A DNA stretch of 6,904 bases from an uncultured Lachnospiraceae bacterium (lineage in GTDB: Bacteria > Bacillota > Clostridia > Lachnospirales > Lachnospiraceae). The position numbers and the translations under genes are program-made. Shown here in pieces: positions 1-6,472 of the stretch (within the stretch, counting starts at the first letter, position 1; every line of letters begins with the position of its first letter). The stretch covers positions 10,704 through 17,607 of the forward strand of contig CAJUTD010000023.1 in NCBI GenBank assembly GCA_910589635.1, given 5' to 3'. Under the pieces are notes generated by a model. That model was not told the origin of the DNA. It saw only the letters and a list, made by a program, of their open reading frames with translations, and ran no database searches.

Positions 1-627
1 AGAATTTGCGTGAAAATTGGAGATATCACAAGAGGGAAGAAGGGAAGCCGTGTTGTCGGGATCAATAATAAGCTGGAAACGTCTGTCGCTTCTATCGCCA
101 AAAATAGTATACATGAAAAGATAATAAAAGAACACGGGGAAGAGATTATCCAAGAAAAATTTGCTGCGGGCAAACAGAAATTTGAAGAAGTTTCTGGAAG
201 CCAGGAGTATAATTTTGGTGACGCGTTTAGCTGTGAGGTTCATAAAAAGCATTACATCTTCCTTGTGATGTCTGAATTGAACAGCCCCACGCATCCGACA
301 GTGGGTAAGGAACAATTGCTAGAGGCAATCAATCGCTTTTTTCATAACCAGGATGGTATTGAAATTGACCAAGGCATTTTATATTTCCCGGTAATAGGGA
401 CTGGAGCAGGCGGAAACTGTATGAGCCAAAAAGAAGTAATATGTGAGATCGTAAGGCAGTTTGTATTGTTTATAAAGAGGGAAGGAAATAGGACAAACAG
501 GATAAAAGATTTGAACATTGTCGTCTGGCGGAAGAATTTACATTCGATTGACTGGGACAATATGGTGAAAGAAGTTGACGCTATTGTGGCGGCTTGTGGG
601 AATTGCAATACGGTCTCAGCGCTGTAG
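1..627 (+). CDS. Macro-domain protein resembling the type II Thoeris effector macro domain (ThsA_Macro), N-terminus cut by window edge
   Basis: The reading frame is open to the first base of the window and ends in TAG. A GTG at position 10 could be read as a start, but only nine bases precede it, with no ribosome binding site, and it falls inside the first strand of the macro fold. The gene therefore probably begins outside. Numbering from that GTG, the protein shows GDIT at 4-7 (the usual macro-domain opening), then VVGINNKLET at 15-24 and NSIHEKII at 32-39. These match the pattern N-x-x-F/L-D/E-T then S-L-H in Thoeris-type macro domains rather than the glycine-rich NAAN loop of ADP-ribose hydrolases. 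The phosphate-loop strand FPVIGTGAGGN is at 126-136 and the closing strand LNIVVW at 168-173. In known type II Thoeris effectors a macro domain follows N-terminal membrane helices and senses a TIR-made ADP-ribose derivative. That role here is inference. No TIR gene is visible, and a different macro subfamily remains possible. Confidence 0.62.
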   Translation, partial: RICVKIGDITRGKKGSRVVGINNKLETSVASIAKNSIHEKIIKEHGEEIIQEKFAAGKQKFEEVSGSQEYNFGDAFSCEVHKKHYIFLVMSELNSPTHPTVGKEQLLEAINRFFHNQDGIEIDQGILYFPVIGTGAGGNCMSQKEVICEIVRQFVLFIKREGNRTNRIKDLNIVVWRKNLHSIDWDNMVKEVDAIVAACGNCNTVSAL

Positions 628-691
628 GACAGGGCTTGAATGATATTTTAATTGGTTGGCAGAGATTGAATCGTCCGTGAATTGGAAGATT

Positions 692-697
692 AGGAGG
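692..697 (+). promoter_or_regulatory. Ribosome binding site fixing the ATPase start at 704
   Basis: AGGAGG lies six bases before ATG 704. The same frame is open upstream to a TTG at 656, but no Shine-Dalgarno sequence precedes that codon. The 16 extra residues it would add do not belong to the ABC fold, whose first strand starts directly after the 704 methionine. Confidence 0.85.
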
Positions 698-703
698 ATT
701 ATT

Positions 704-1384
704 ATGTATGCTGTAGAAGCAAAATGTCTTTTTAAAAGTCACCGTGCTAAAGGAAGAAGGATAGAAGTGTTGAAGAATCTATCTATGCAAGTAAAAAAGG
801 GAGAGATGGTTGCTGTTATGGGCGCTTCCGGTAGCGGAAAGACGACGCTGCTGCATAATCTTAGCGGTATAGATGTGCCGGATTCCGGGGAAATTTTTAT
901 AGATGATAAGGATTTATCATCTTTTTCCAGGGAGGAGCTTGCCTTGTTCCGTAGGAAAAACATTGGCATGGTATTTCAGGATTTTCAATTGTTGGAATGC
1001 CTTTCGGTTGGGGAGAATATCTTACTTCCAATGATTTTAGACAAGCAAAGTGAGAAGGAGCAGAAGAGGCAGTTGAGGAAAGTGCTGGAAATGGTGGGGA
1101 TAGAAGAACTGTCGGAACGGGGGATCACGGAGTTGTCTGGTGGACAGAAGCAGAGAGTTGCTATTGCCCGGGCGCTGGTACAGGAACCAAATCTTATCTT
1201 TGCCGATGAGCCTACCGGGAATTTGGATGGACAGACAGCGGAGAATATTCTGCGTTGCATGTCGCAGCTCAATCAAAAAACCGGGGCAAGTATGTTGATT
1301 GTCACTCATGATTTGCATACGGCGTCTTTTTGTCATCGTACGCTTCGTATGGAGGCAGGAGGTGTTATAGATGACATTCTTTGA
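704..1384 (+). CDS. ABC transporter ATP-binding protein, BceA/LolD-like class
   Basis: This 226-residue cytoplasmic ATPase powers the permease encoded immediately downstream. All nucleotide-binding motifs are intact: Walker A GASGSGKT at 40-47, Q-loop glutamine 92 in VFQDFQLL, signature LSGGQ at 144-148, Walker B LIFADEP at 164-170 with catalytic E169, D-loop NLD at 173-175, and switch histidine 202 in VTHD. The length and the context TGNLD after Walker B are typical of the LolD/MacB/BceA class, which pairs with FtsX-fold permeases. In Bacillota the BceA members of this class serve resistance to cell-wall-targeting peptide antibiotics such as bacitracin. The gene overlaps the permease by 14 bases, so the two are translationally coupled. 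It could be read through from the macro gene 76 bases upstream, where no terminator is visible, or use a weak promoter there (possible -10 near 644). The substrate is not readable from the sequence. Confidence 0.93.
   Translation: MYAVEAKCLFKSHRAKGRRIEVLKNLSMQVKKGEMVAVMGASGSGKTTLLHNLSGIDVPDSGEIFIDDKDLSSFSREELALFRRKNIGMVFQDFQLLECLSVGENILLPMILDKQSEKEQKRQLRKVLEMVGIEELSERGITELSGGQKQRVAIARALVQEPNLIFADEPTGNLDGQTAENILRCMSQLNQKTGASMLIVTHDLHTASFCHRTLRMEAGGVIDDIL
1357..1364 (+). promoter_or_regulatory. Ribosome binding site of the permease, inside the ATPase gene
   Basis: AGGAGGTG is a near-perfect anti-16S match six bases before ATG 1371. It lies entirely within the 3' end of the ATPase coding sequence. 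It supports start choice and coupled translation of the two transporter subunits. Confidence 0.85.
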
Positions 1385-3203
1385 AATTTCCCTGAAGATG
1401 TTCTATAAAAATATTATCAGATACCGCCTGTATTTTCTGGGCTGTCTCATGGCGGCGACAGTATTTTTTTGCTTTGCCTCTATATTTACGAATCCAACAT
1501 TTATGGATGGGCAGACGGTCAATTCTATGATAAGTAATAATATTATTTTTCCCAGTATCCTGGCGGCGTTCATGTTGCTGGTGTTTGTCCCTTATTCCTA
1601 TGCGGCGTTCCTCTCTGCGAGGGAGCAGGAGTATGGGATTTTGCTTTCTCTAGGCATGAGCAGGCGCATGTCTGTACAATGTTTGCTGTTAGAAGGAATT
1701 GTCCTGGGCGTACTTGCTTTGGGGGTTTCATTCGTTGCAGGAACTTGTTTTTCTATGATCTTTTATGAAATTATCTCACAGGTAATTGGCATTACAAAAC
1801 TGCAATGGCAGATTCCCTGCGAGGCTTATATAGCGACAGCGTTGCTCTATGGAGCCGCGCTTATATTTGCGGCAGTATATTTCTCTGTTCAACTCATGGG
1901 CAAACGTATACGTCTGCTGCTTTTAGCTCCTTACCGGGCAGAACAAAAAGGCTGGGGTTACCGTTGGATGAAGAAATATTTTCCTGGTTACATGGGGAGG
2001 CATTTGTTAGAAGTTTCTCTGCTTGTGCGTCATAAGAAGGCATGGATAGCCCGTTATTGTGTTTCAGCGTTGCTTGTTGGCTTTGTGATATACTTGGTAA
2101 GCTTCAGCGCTGTGTTTCAGTCGGCTCTTTTTCGTGATGTGGAAAACTATTGTCCTTATGATTTAGCATACTCTGAGATATATGATAAAAATAAAGTTTC
2201 AGAGAGTAACCTTAAGGCTGTTTTAAATGATTATCATGTTTCGGTTGTGGAGGCAACAAAGATTTCTTACGCGAGAGATGCAGCATTTAATTATCTGTGT
2301 GTGTCTGAGGTGAATGAAAAGCTGGGATGCAGTTACCGTATTCCTGATGGAATGTTTTTAAATTTATTTCAGTATGATCTGGAGGATGGGTATGGGCATG
2401 AGATAGTAGAAATCCCGCAAGTCTCTTTAAGAATGGAGGACAAAGGTGATAAAGAATATCAGGCGCCCGGCGCGGATGCGGTTAGGAGAGCAAAGTCTCA
2501 GATGCAGGAGATGGAAAAAGAAGTAAATTTGCAGTCTTGCGGAAGCGATATTAGAATACTTTTTAATAAGAATGCAGCGCTTGCAGACCATACCTTGATT
2601 TTAAATGATGATGCTTTTCATATGCTTAAATCAAACTGCAATTACTCGTATGGAACAATGCATTTATTCAAATTACAGAATTGGCGGGAATCATTGCCTG
2701 GTATTTTGGCGTTCCAAGATTTATTACAGGAGGAAAATGAACTTACGTCAGAAGAGCAGCAGTATTTTCGGGCGGATGCAAAGGCAGAACGGTTCCAGAA
2801 GGCCAGACAGTCTGGGCAGTTTGGCGTCTTTCTGTTTTGTTTTCTAGAGGCGCTTTTGCTGATGGCCGCATTTTTATTGATTCAATTCCAGATTACAGCA
2901 GAGCAGGAGGAAAACAGGCGGATGCAAAAAAGCCTGTTTATGATTGGCATGAGCGGATCAGAGCAGTATCGTTTGTTCCGGTTTAAGAACCGTATGCATT
3001 TCCTGCTGCCGCTGGCAATTTCTCTGGTATTTTTCCTGCCTGTCAATTATAAGTTGGGTGAAAATGTCTATCATTCCGGGAAGCTGGGATGCCTGGCGGG
3101 GTTAGCGGCTTCGTTGATACTGTTTTTTGTTATCATAATTTATAATTCCTGTTATTCTCACTGGGAATTAGCGGTGCTGAGACGCAGTAAGATGGAAAGG
3201 TAA
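1371..3203 (+). CDS. FtsX-type ABC transporter permease, BceB-like, apparent 8-helix form
   Basis: This 610-residue membrane protein is the partner of the ATPase at 704-1384. By eye, hydrophobic helices lie at about 19-40, 60-82, 103-131, 152-176, 228-250, 483-506, 542-559 and 571-594. A large hydrophilic domain, about 251-482, sits between the fifth and sixth and is predicted to be extracytoplasmic. This is the Bce signature, as that loop is the peptide-sensing domain in BceB. The first FtsX unit carries EQEYGILLSLGMSRRM (85-100) after helix 2, and an equivalent cytoplasmic segment RRMQKSLFMIGMSGSEQYR (516-534) follows helix 6; both are likely ATPase-coupling regions. Classical BceB has about 650 residues and 10 helices. 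Here the stretch between helix 4 and the helix leading into the outer domain (177-227) has no membrane segments, so the usual TM5-TM6 pair seems absent. No response regulator or sensor kinase gene is nearby. Role in antimicrobial-peptide resistance is inferred. Confidence 0.88.
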   Translation: MTFFEISLKMFYKNIIRYRLYFLGCLMAATVFFCFASIFTNPTFMDGQTVNSMISNNIIFPSILAAFMLLVFVPYSYAAFLSAREQEYGILLSLGMSRRMSVQCLLLEGIVLGVLALGVSFVAGTCFSMIFYEIISQVIGITKLQWQIPCEAYIATALLYGAALIFAAVYFSVQLMGKRIRLLLLAPYRAEQKGWGYRWMKKYFPGYMGRHLLEVSLLVRHKKAWIARYCVSALLVGFVIYLVSFSAVFQSALFRDVENYCPYDLAYSEIYDKNKVSESNLKAVLNDYHVSVVEATKISYARDAAFNYLCVSEVNEKLGCSYRIPDGMFLNLFQYDLEDGYGHEIVEIPQVSLRMEDKGDKEYQAPGADAVRRAKSQMQEMEKEVNLQSCGSDIRILFNKNAALADHTLILNDDAFHMLKSNCNYSYGTMHLFKLQNWRESLPGILAFQDLLQEENELTSEEQQYFRADAKAERFQKARQSGQFGVFLFCFLEALLLMAAFLLIQFQITAEQEENRRMQKSLFMIGMSGSEQYRLFRFKNRMHFLLPLAISLVFFLPVNYKLGENVYHSGKLGCLAGLAASLILFFVIIIYNSCYSHWELAVLRRSKMER

Positions 3204-3206
3204 GAA

Positions 3207-3251
3207 AATAAGGAAAGGACATGGCTCTCAAAGCGACGTCCTTTCCTTATT
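3207..3251. terminator. Bidirectional intrinsic terminator between convergent permease and chemoreceptor genes
   Basis: The arms AATAAGGAAAGGAC (3207-3220) and GTCCTTTCCTTATT (3238-3251) are perfectly complementary over 14 bp around a 17-base loop. Read on the minus strand, the stem runs into TTATTTTCTT, a reasonable U-tract for the chemoreceptor. Read on the plus strand, it runs into TTAATTTTAA, a weaker one for the permease. It starts four bases after the permease stop codon and fills most of the 75-base gap between the converging genes. Confidence 0.85.
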
Positions 3252-3278
3252 AATTTTAAGGGAACATTATACAGATTA

Positions 3279-4958
3279 TTATTTGCGCAGCCGGAACCTA
3301 TGTACAGAAACTTTGAGGCCTTCCGCCTGGTTTTGCAAATCTCTTGCCAGCTTCGCGGATTCCTGGGCAGTGGAGGCATTCGTCTGCACTACTTCAGAAA
3401 TCTGTTCCATACCCTGCGTAATCTGTTGCAGTGAATGGGACTGCGAAATAGCAGATTCGGCAATCCGTTCTATCATTACGGACGATTCCTGAGCGCTGGA
3501 CACTACAGCCGAGATGGATTCCGTAGTCTCTTCCGTCAGGGAAGAGCCGTATTCTACAAGCTTCATGGAATTCTCAATCAGTTCGGCGATATCCTGTGCA
3601 GATACGGAACTCTTATTGGCAAGGTTTTGTACTTCACCGGCAACAATGGCAAATCCTTTGCCGGCTTCGCCTGCACGCGCAGCTTCCACAGAAGCGTTCA
3701 GTGCGAGGATATTGGTCTGGAATGAAATATCTTCAATCGTCTTAATAATGCCGCCAATCTGGTGGGAGGCCTCGGAAATATCATTCATAGCGCTTGTCAG
3801 GGATTCCATCTTCTGACAACAGATTTGCAGCTGCTTTGCAGCTTCAGAGGAATGGTGGCTGGCAGTGTCGGCATCCTTGGAGGTGCGATCCACCTGTCCG
3901 TAAATATCCTGTATGCTGGCGGAAAGTTCCTCTACAGCGGAGGCCTGACGCACAGTGCCGCTCGATAACACTTCGGCGTCTGATGCCATCTGCCTGGATT
4001 CATCCGATACCTGATCGGCCGTTATACTGATCTGGGAGAGCGCCTGGTTGAGTGAATCTAAAATCTGGCGCATTGCATTTTGGATGGGCAGGAATTCTCC
4101 GCGGTAATCCTCGCCGATGGTAAGGTCCATCGTGCCCTCTGCCATCTTAGCCAGTTTGTCGTCAATATCCTGGATATATTTCTTCAGTTCTCGTTTTGTC
4201 TCGTGAATAGATTCTACCAGCATACCAATCTCGGAAGTGTTTGATTTCAAAGCGAAATTAGCAGAGAGGTTACCTTTTGAAATTTCTCCCATCTGGTCGC
4301 GGACGGCAATGACCGGTTTCAGTACGCGCCTATTTGTCACAAACATGATGGCAAACTGGATTAAGGCAATGACAATCAAAGTAATAAGCATTGCTTTTCT
4401 AATGAAGCCTGCCTGGTAGTTCAGATCGTCAATACGCGCAACAGTTCTTGTGTCAAGCGTGGAAAGAAATTGTTCTTTGAGTGAATTAATCTTGGTGATT
4501 GCGGTGCTGTAATCTTTACCATATACATATGCGATGGCGTTTTCTCTGTCACCGTTCTGAACCATTTTCATGGATTCTTCTTCCAAGGGGACAAGTTCAT
4601 TGGAGATTGCAGACATCTCATCAATCATCGCCTGTTCTTCCTCCGTGATGCCGATTTCCTGCATGGCGGCAACGCCGATGTCGCGGTTCTTCCATTCGTT
4701 GACTTCCATCATGTAGTTGTCATAATGCTGCTGGTCGCCAGTTGCCGCGAATGCGCGTACTTCATTTGTCAGGTACGCGGAGCCATTCATAAAACGGTTT
4801 GCATTATAGGTTAAATCAAACCGTTCTGCATTTGCCGTATTCAGCAGATCACGTATGTGGCTGTTGGAAAACAGGGCAAGCCCCATAAAAATCAGTGCGA
4901 AAATGGAAAATCCATTCAATATTATAGTCAGCGTAGATTGGTTGATAGATTTTTTCAT
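3279..4958 (-). CDS. Methyl-accepting chemotaxis protein, transmembrane, 4HB-type sensor with HAMP
   Basis: This is a complete 559-residue chemoreceptor that would pass ligand binding to the CheA-CheW kinase complex. An N-terminal helix (about 10-30) and a second membrane helix (about 188-207) flank a mostly helical extracytoplasmic sensor (31-187), of the size and look of a four-helix-bundle MCP domain. A HAMP domain follows (about 208-262, conserved P215), then a HAMP-like linker (about 265-307, with DYRGEF) common in clostridial receptors. The signalling hairpin tip is unmistakable at 411-443 (ISFQTNILALNASVEAARAG, then EAGKGFAIVAGEV). Likely methylation sites are E343/E344 in ASAVEELSAS and Q532/E533 in ASTAQESA. 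The end, HRFRLRK, has no CheR-tethering pentapeptide. About 127 residues follow the tip, suggesting a relatively short hairpin. ATG 4958 is preceded by GGAAGGAG (4968-4975). No other chemotaxis gene is nearby, so it is an orphan receptor. The ligand cannot be read from the sequence. Confidence 0.95.
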   Translation of the reverse strand: MKKSINQSTLTIILNGFSIFALIFMGLALFSNSHIRDLLNTANAERFDLTYNANRFMNGSAYLTNEVRAFAATGDQQHYDNYMMEVNEWKNRDIGVAAMQEIGITEEEQAMIDEMSAISNELVPLEEESMKMVQNGDRENAIAYVYGKDYSTAITKINSLKEQFLSTLDTRTVARIDDLNYQAGFIRKAMLITLIVIALIQFAIMFVTNRRVLKPVIAVRDQMGEISKGNLSANFALKSNTSEIGMLVESIHETKRELKKYIQDIDDKLAKMAEGTMDLTIGEDYRGEFLPIQNAMRQILDSLNQALSQISITADQVSDESRQMASDAEVLSSGTVRQASAVEELSASIQDIYGQVDRTSKDADTASHHSSEAAKQLQICCQKMESLTSAMNDISEASHQIGGIIKTIEDISFQTNILALNASVEAARAGEAGKGFAIVAGEVQNLANKSSVSAQDIAELIENSMKLVEYGSSLTEETTESISAVVSSAQESSVMIERIAESAISQSHSLQQITQGMEQISEVVQTNASTAQESAKLARDLQNQAEGLKVSVHRFRLRK

Positions 4959-4990
4959 GGTTTAGAACTCCTTCCGATATATCTTGTGTA

Positions 4991-5015
4991 TTTTCTCCGT
5001 TTGATGTGGAGAAAA
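4991..5015 (-). promoter_or_regulatory. Small hairpin in the chemoreceptor mRNA leader
   Basis: TTTTCTCC and GGAGAAAA form a perfect 8-bp inverted repeat around a 9-base loop. It lies between the proposed promoter and the ribosome binding site of the chemoreceptor, about 16 bases upstream of the latter. It could be an mRNA structure affecting stability or translation, or a DNA operator. No U-tract follows directly, so termination is unlikely. Function is unassigned. Confidence 0.4.
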
Positions 5016-5035
5016 GCATCTTGCTGATACAGTCT

Positions 5036-5064
5036 ATTTTACAGGATATAATAAAAAAATGCAA
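5036..5064 (-). promoter_or_regulatory. Putative housekeeping-sigma promoter of the chemoreceptor gene
   Basis: On the minus strand a -35 box TTGCAT (5064-5059) and a -10 box TAAAAT (5041-5036) are separated by exactly 17 bases. Transcription would start near 5029, giving a leader of about 70 bases. I found no convincing SigD (flagellar sigma) motif of the TAAA-N15-GCCGATAA kind, although such promoters are common for chemotaxis genes. Confidence 0.5.
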
Positions 5065-5084
5065 TTCCCTTTCTATTTGCATTT
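5057..5084. repeat. Inverted repeat carrying both divergent -35 boxes
   Basis: AAATGCAA (5057-5064) and TTGCATTT (5077-5084) are perfect 8-bp inverted arms separated by 12 bases. Each arm contains a TTGCAT hexamer pointing outward, one for each divergent promoter. The symmetry may simply reflect two identical -35 boxes, or it may be a repressor or activator site controlling both genes. With a 20-base centre-to-centre spacing of the arms, it is compatible with a dimeric binding protein. Confidence 0.45.
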
Positions 5085-5104
5085 CACCATTTTCTATTTA
5101 TACA
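5077..5104 (+). promoter_or_regulatory. Putative promoter of the polymerase-YolD operon
   Basis: TTGCAT (5077-5082) and TATACA (5099-5104) are separated by 16 bases on the plus strand. This would give a leader of about 95 bases before the polymerase start. Spacing is slightly short and the -10 box imperfect. No LexA-type operator (GAAC-N4-GTTC in Bacillota) is seen in the gap, so SOS control is not supported by sequence. Confidence 0.35.
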
Positions 5105-5194
5105 GGAAAAAAATTTGTCACATAAAAGTATGAAAGTGAATTGCGGACAGAGTAAAAATCAATCTAAAACAGATACTAATAAAAAAATTTTGTT

Positions 5195-5199
5195 GGAGG
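5195..5199 (+). promoter_or_regulatory. Ribosome binding site fixing the GTG start of the polymerase
   Basis: GGAGG lies seven bases before GTG 5207. The start gives MDKRTYLCIDLKS, which places the first catalytic aspartate at residue 10, the usual distance from the N-terminus in Y-family polymerases. No in-frame ATG exists near this position. Confidence 0.8.
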
Positions 5200-5206
5200 A
5201 ATTCGT

Positions 5207-6472
5207 GTGGACAAAAGGACGTATCTGTGTATAGATTTAAAGTCATTTTATGCTTCCGTGGAGTGCGTGGAACGTGGGCTTGATCCGATGACGGTAAACT
5301 TGGCGGTAGCAGACCCGGAGCGCGGGAAAGGGACGGTATGCCTTGCTATTTCCCCATCTATGAAAGCATTAGGTGTCAAGAATCGCTGCCGCGTATACCA
5401 GATTCCCAAAAATATTGAGTATATCATGGCTCCGCCGCGCATGAAGCTGTATATCAAGTATTCTGCCAATATCTACGGGGTGTATTTGAAATATTTGGCG
5501 AAAGAGGATATTCATGTGTATTCTATAGATGAGGCTTTTTTGGATGCTACTCAGTACCTTGTGCTGTATCATCTTTCAGCCAGGGAATTTGCCGTTAAGA
5601 TTATGGAGGATATCAGGAATACTACCGGGATTACAGCGGCCGCTGGTATTGGAACCAACCTTTATCTGGCAAAGGTGGCGCTGGATATCATGGCAAAACA
5701 TGTAAAGGATAATATAGGTTGCCTTGACGAAGAATTGTACCAAAACACGTTGTGGGAGCATACGCCGCTTACGGATTTCTGGCGGGTGGGTGCAGGAATG
5801 CAAAAGCGCCTAAGCCATGTGGGGATTATGACAATGAGTGATATAGCCCATGCAGACGAGGATTTGCTTTATAACATGTTCGGCGTGGATGCGGAACTTC
5901 TCATAGATCATGCGTGGGGCAGGGAAACCACCACGATGGAAGATATAAAATCTTATCAGCCGCAAAGCAATTCACTTTCCAGCGGGCAGGTGCTCCTTAG
6001 GGATTACACATTTGAGGAAGGCAGGCTTATCGTAAAAGAGATGGTGGATAGCCTTTGTCTTGATATGGCGTCCCAGGGGATAGCCTCACAGTCTTTTACT
6101 TTGACAGTCGGCTATTCTTATGAGGCAGAGTTAAAGCCTGCTGTGGGAACTGTGACAATACCTGCCGCATCAAACAGCTACCGCGTTATCGTACCGAATA
6201 TCCTTAAATTATATGAACGTATTGTGCACAGGGGCAGCCCCATCCGTAAACTCAACGTGTCTTGTAACAACGTTACAAAGGAAATCTATCATCAGTATCA
6301 TCTGTTTAATGATTATACGGCGGCAGAGAGGGATGAAAAATTGCAGCGGGCAGTACTTGAGATAAAGCGGCGGTATGGGAAAAATGCCATTGTTCGTGGC
6401 ATGGACTTACAGGAAGCCGGAACGGCTATGGAGCGTAACCGGCAGATAGGAGGACATAAAAGCGGTGAATAA
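5207..6472 (+). CDS. Y-family translesion DNA polymerase (UmuC/UvrX/YqjW-like)
   Basis: This 421-residue error-prone polymerase inserts nucleotides opposite damaged template bases at stalled forks. The catalytic metal ligands are intact: D10 in CIDLKSFYASVE and D108-E109 in YSIDEAFLD. Y15 sits at the steric-gate position that excludes ribonucleotides. Further family marks are ADPERGKGTVCLAISP (35-50) and the AAAGIGTNLYLAKVA segment (144-158). A helix-hairpin-helix thumb region lies around FWRVGAGMQKRL (191-202), and a little-finger domain from about 255. QYHLF at 363-367 fits the QxxLF consensus for binding the beta sliding clamp. The length and the overlapping YolD-like gene downstream place it in the Bacillota UvrX/YqjW group rather than the DinB (Pol IV) group. 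This group is frequent on chromosomes, prophages and conjugative elements. The start is GTG, supported by GGAGG. Which lesions it bypasses cannot be told. Confidence 0.93.
   Translation: MDKRTYLCIDLKSFYASVECVERGLDPMTVNLAVADPERGKGTVCLAISPSMKALGVKNRCRVYQIPKNIEYIMAPPRMKLYIKYSANIYGVYLKYLAKEDIHVYSIDEAFLDATQYLVLYHLSAREFAVKIMEDIRNTTGITAAAGIGTNLYLAKVALDIMAKHVKDNIGCLDEELYQNTLWEHTPLTDFWRVGAGMQKRLSHVGIMTMSDIAHADEDLLYNMFGVDAELLIDHAWGRETTTMEDIKSYQPQSNSLSSGQVLLRDYTFEEGRLIVKEMVDSLCLDMASQGIASQSFTLTVGYSYEAELKPAVGTVTIPAASNSYRVIVPNILKLYERIVHRGSPIRKLNVSCNNVTKEIYHQYHLFNDYTAAERDEKLQRAVLEIKRRYGKNAIVRGMDLQEAGTAMERNRQIGGHKSGE
6448..6453 (+). promoter_or_regulatory. Ribosome binding site of the YolD-like gene, inside the polymerase gene
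   Basis: AGGAGG lies 11 bases before GTG 6465, a rather long spacing. It is the only good Shine-Dalgarno sequence near this start. An in-frame ATG at 6486 has none at a workable distance, so the GTG is preferred, with translation coupled to the end of the polymerase gene. Confidence 0.6.

Noticed and set aside
10..12. GTG as the true start of the macro-domain gene
   Set aside because: It lies inside the first macro strand, there is no Shine-Dalgarno sequence in the nine preceding bases, and the frame is open to the edge. A partial gene is more likely, though this is not proven.
656..703. Upstream TTG start extending the ATPase by 16 residues
   Set aside because: No ribosome binding site precedes it, and the extra residues are not part of the ABC fold. 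ATG 704 has AGGAGG at ideal spacing.
985..1336. Minus-strand open frames of about 95-99 codons across the ATPase gene
   Set aside because: They are antisense shadows of a gene with all ABC motifs intact, with no family resemblance and low-complexity content.
3283..4419. Several plus-strand open frames opposite the chemoreceptor
   Set aside because: The minus-strand receptor is full-length with diagnostic motifs. The plus-strand frames are mutually overlapping and resemble nothing.
4849..5082. Minus-strand 77-codon frame spanning the receptor start and its leader
   Set aside because: It overlaps the true start in another frame, has no family resemblance, and runs through the proposed promoter and leader hairpin.
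4959..5206. SOS (LexA) operator or SigD promoter in the divergent gap
   Set aside because: No GAAC-N4-GTTC or TAAA-N15-GCCGATAA-like sequence was found on either strand.
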